DNA of 34,542 bases from CAZEVY01 sp964515555. GTDB taxonomy: Bacteria; Acidobacteriota; Terriglobia; Bryobacterales; Bryobacteraceae. The notes beneath the pieces are model-generated. The model was not told the origin of the DNA. It searched no databases and was given only the letters and a program-made list of their open reading frames with translations. Shown piece after piece: positions 33,720 to 34,542 of this stretch. The stretch lies in the NCBI GenBank assembly GCA_964515555.1, contig CAZEVY010000054.1:1-34542 (forward strand), in the 5' to 3' direction. Both the position numbers and the translations under genes were made by a program. Each line of letters begins with the position of its first letter. Position 1 is the stretch's first letter.

Positions 33720-34483
33720 CCGAATGCCGCGCGCCCCGCGACCTGTACGACTCCTACGTGCTGGGGGCGCTCGGAGCCGAGGATCGCCGCCTGATCGACG
33801 AACACCTGCGCGAGGGATGTCCGACGTGCATGGAAGGCGTCCGCGAGGCCGACGCGACGCTGGCGCGGCTGGCCTTCGCCGCCCCGCTCGAGCGCCCGCG
33901 GCCCGAGGTTCGCGCTCGGCTCATGGAGTCGATTGCGCCGCGCAGCGAGCGCAAGGCGTGGCTTCCCTGGCTGGCGTGGGCGACGACGGCCGTGATGGTG
34001 GTGGCCGCGGTGGTGCTGCTGCGGCAGTCGAACGGCCTCGAGGACCGGCTCGCCGACGCGCAGCAGTCGATCGCGCAACTGGAGGCGCGCAACAAGCTGC
34101 TGCAGACCGACGTGGAGACCTACCGCCAAGTGGTCGCGATACTCGGGGCGCGCGGCTCTCAGGCGTTCGAGCTGACCGCGTCTGGGGCGGAGTCGCCACG
34201 GCTGCGCGCCTACTGGAGCCCCGGACAGGGGCTGGTGCTCACCGGACAGGGAATCCCCGCGCCGGCTTCCGACCGGACGCTGCAATTGTGGGTGGTGCCC
34301 AAGTCGGGTGCGCCGATCAGCGCGGGAGTGTTTCGACCGGGCGGCGACGGAAGTGTCGTGTATGTCGCCGCGCTGAGCGTCGCGATCCGCGACGCGGCGG
34401 CGCTGGCCATCACCGACGAGCCGGCCGGCGGGCGCCCGGCGCCGACGACGAAGCCCATCTGGGTGAGCGTGGTGAAGGGGTGA
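33716..34483 (+). CDS. RskA-like anti-sigma factor
   Basis: A 255-residue membrane anti-sigma factor. Cytoplasmic N-terminus with an anti-sigma domain carrying His-x4-Cys-x2-Cys (EHLREGCPTC), a single TM helix (about 83-101, LPWLAWATTAVMVVAAVVLL), a coiled coil (about 105-140, LADAQQSIAQLEARNKLLQTDVE) and an extracytoplasmic RskA domain (LRAYWSPGQGLVLTGQGIPAP .. LQLWVVPKSGAPISAGVF). It holds the upstream sigma factor inactive at the membrane until released by proteolysis. ATGA overlap with the sigma gene. Confidence 0.92.
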   Translation: MTECRAPRDLYDSYVLGALGAEDRRLIDEHLREGCPTCMEGVREADATLARLAFAAPLERPRPEVRARLMESIAPRSERKAWLPWLAWATTAVMVVAAVVLLRQSNGLEDRLADAQQSIAQLEARNKLLQTDVETYRQVVAILGARGSQAFELTASGAESPRLRAYWSPGQGLVLTGQGIPAPASDRTLQLWVVPKSGAPISAGVFRPGGDGSVVYVAALSVAIRDAAALAITDEPAGGRPAPTTKPIWVSVVKG

Positions 34484-34486
34484 ACG

Positions 34487-34506
34487 TCAGTTATCAGTTG
34501 TCAGCT
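34487..34506. repeat. GTCAGTTATCAG-type dispersed repeat fragment
   Basis: GTCAGTTATCAG followed by TTGTCAGC right after the anti-sigma stop codon resembles the TTGTCAAT/TGATAATTGACA ends of the dispersed repeats at 4700-4813 and 7482-7608. The window ends 36 nt later, so the extent cannot be judged. Confidence 0.3.
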
Positions 34507-34542
34507 TTGCCTCCGGTGGACACCGGATTGAATAACCTGTGA

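Overview
The window looks like chromosomal DNA of a GC-rich acidobacterium, probably of the Bryobacterales/Solibacter type. This rests on a PadR regulator next to an ADOP-type duplicated permease, an ECF sigma factor translationally coupled to a Ser/Thr kinase, many single-gene metabolic units with Tat or Sec signals, and dispersed ATCTGCGTT-type repeats. No integrase, transposase, phage structural gene or CRISPR array was seen.

Layout. Positions 1-1041 hold the 3' part of a radical SAM protein resembling the tetraether/membrane-spanning-lipid synthase family. Positions 1101-2209 hold a DUF6714-like gene and a VapBC-type toxin-antitoxin pair. The outstanding region is 2377-5703: 28 tRNA genes, all on the plus strand, together covering all 20 standard amino acids, nearly all with an encoded CCA end. 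A TTGACA promoter whose spacer is filled by a perfect 8-bp dyad precedes the array. Its longer spacers hold a family of GC-rich two-step hairpins ending in GTTGTGCG-like sequence. Several tRNAs depart from consensus (C33, no G-1 on tRNA-His, a Leu-like class II body with a TAT anticodon). An RRM/glycine-rich RNA-binding protein follows at 5863-6252.

Positions 6277-10809 encode an RND efflux adaptor and pump, separated by a dispersed repeat. Then come a sarcosine-oxidase-like flavoenzyme and a YbaN-like membrane protein. On the minus strand (12556-14969) lie an ECF sigma factor, a membrane Ser/Thr kinase, a small membrane protein and a VOC protein. The sigma gene diverges from a Tat-exported TIM-barrel isomerase (14997) over 27 bp with overlapping -10 elements. 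CarD, an enolase-superfamily enzyme, a zinc-finger/transmembrane/sugar-binding-like protein coupled to a TPR protein, and trpC follow. A BrnTA toxin-antitoxin pair converges on trpC.

Positions 23487-25375 (minus) carry an N-acyl-D-amino-acid deacylase and two unannotated paralogous single-TM micropeptides (30 and 28 aa). Then follow LarA, an ASCH-like protein and a beta-helix protein whose coding sequence contains a perfect parS palindrome (28965-28980), suggesting the region is origin-proximal. The right end has PadR-ADOP, an SDR dehydrogenase and an ECF sigma/RskA anti-sigma pair.

Across the window many first-in-unit genes have a TANNNT box only 5-8 nt before the start codon and no Shine-Dalgarno sequence, whereas downstream genes in operons have good ribosome binding sites. 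This suggests frequent leaderless transcription.
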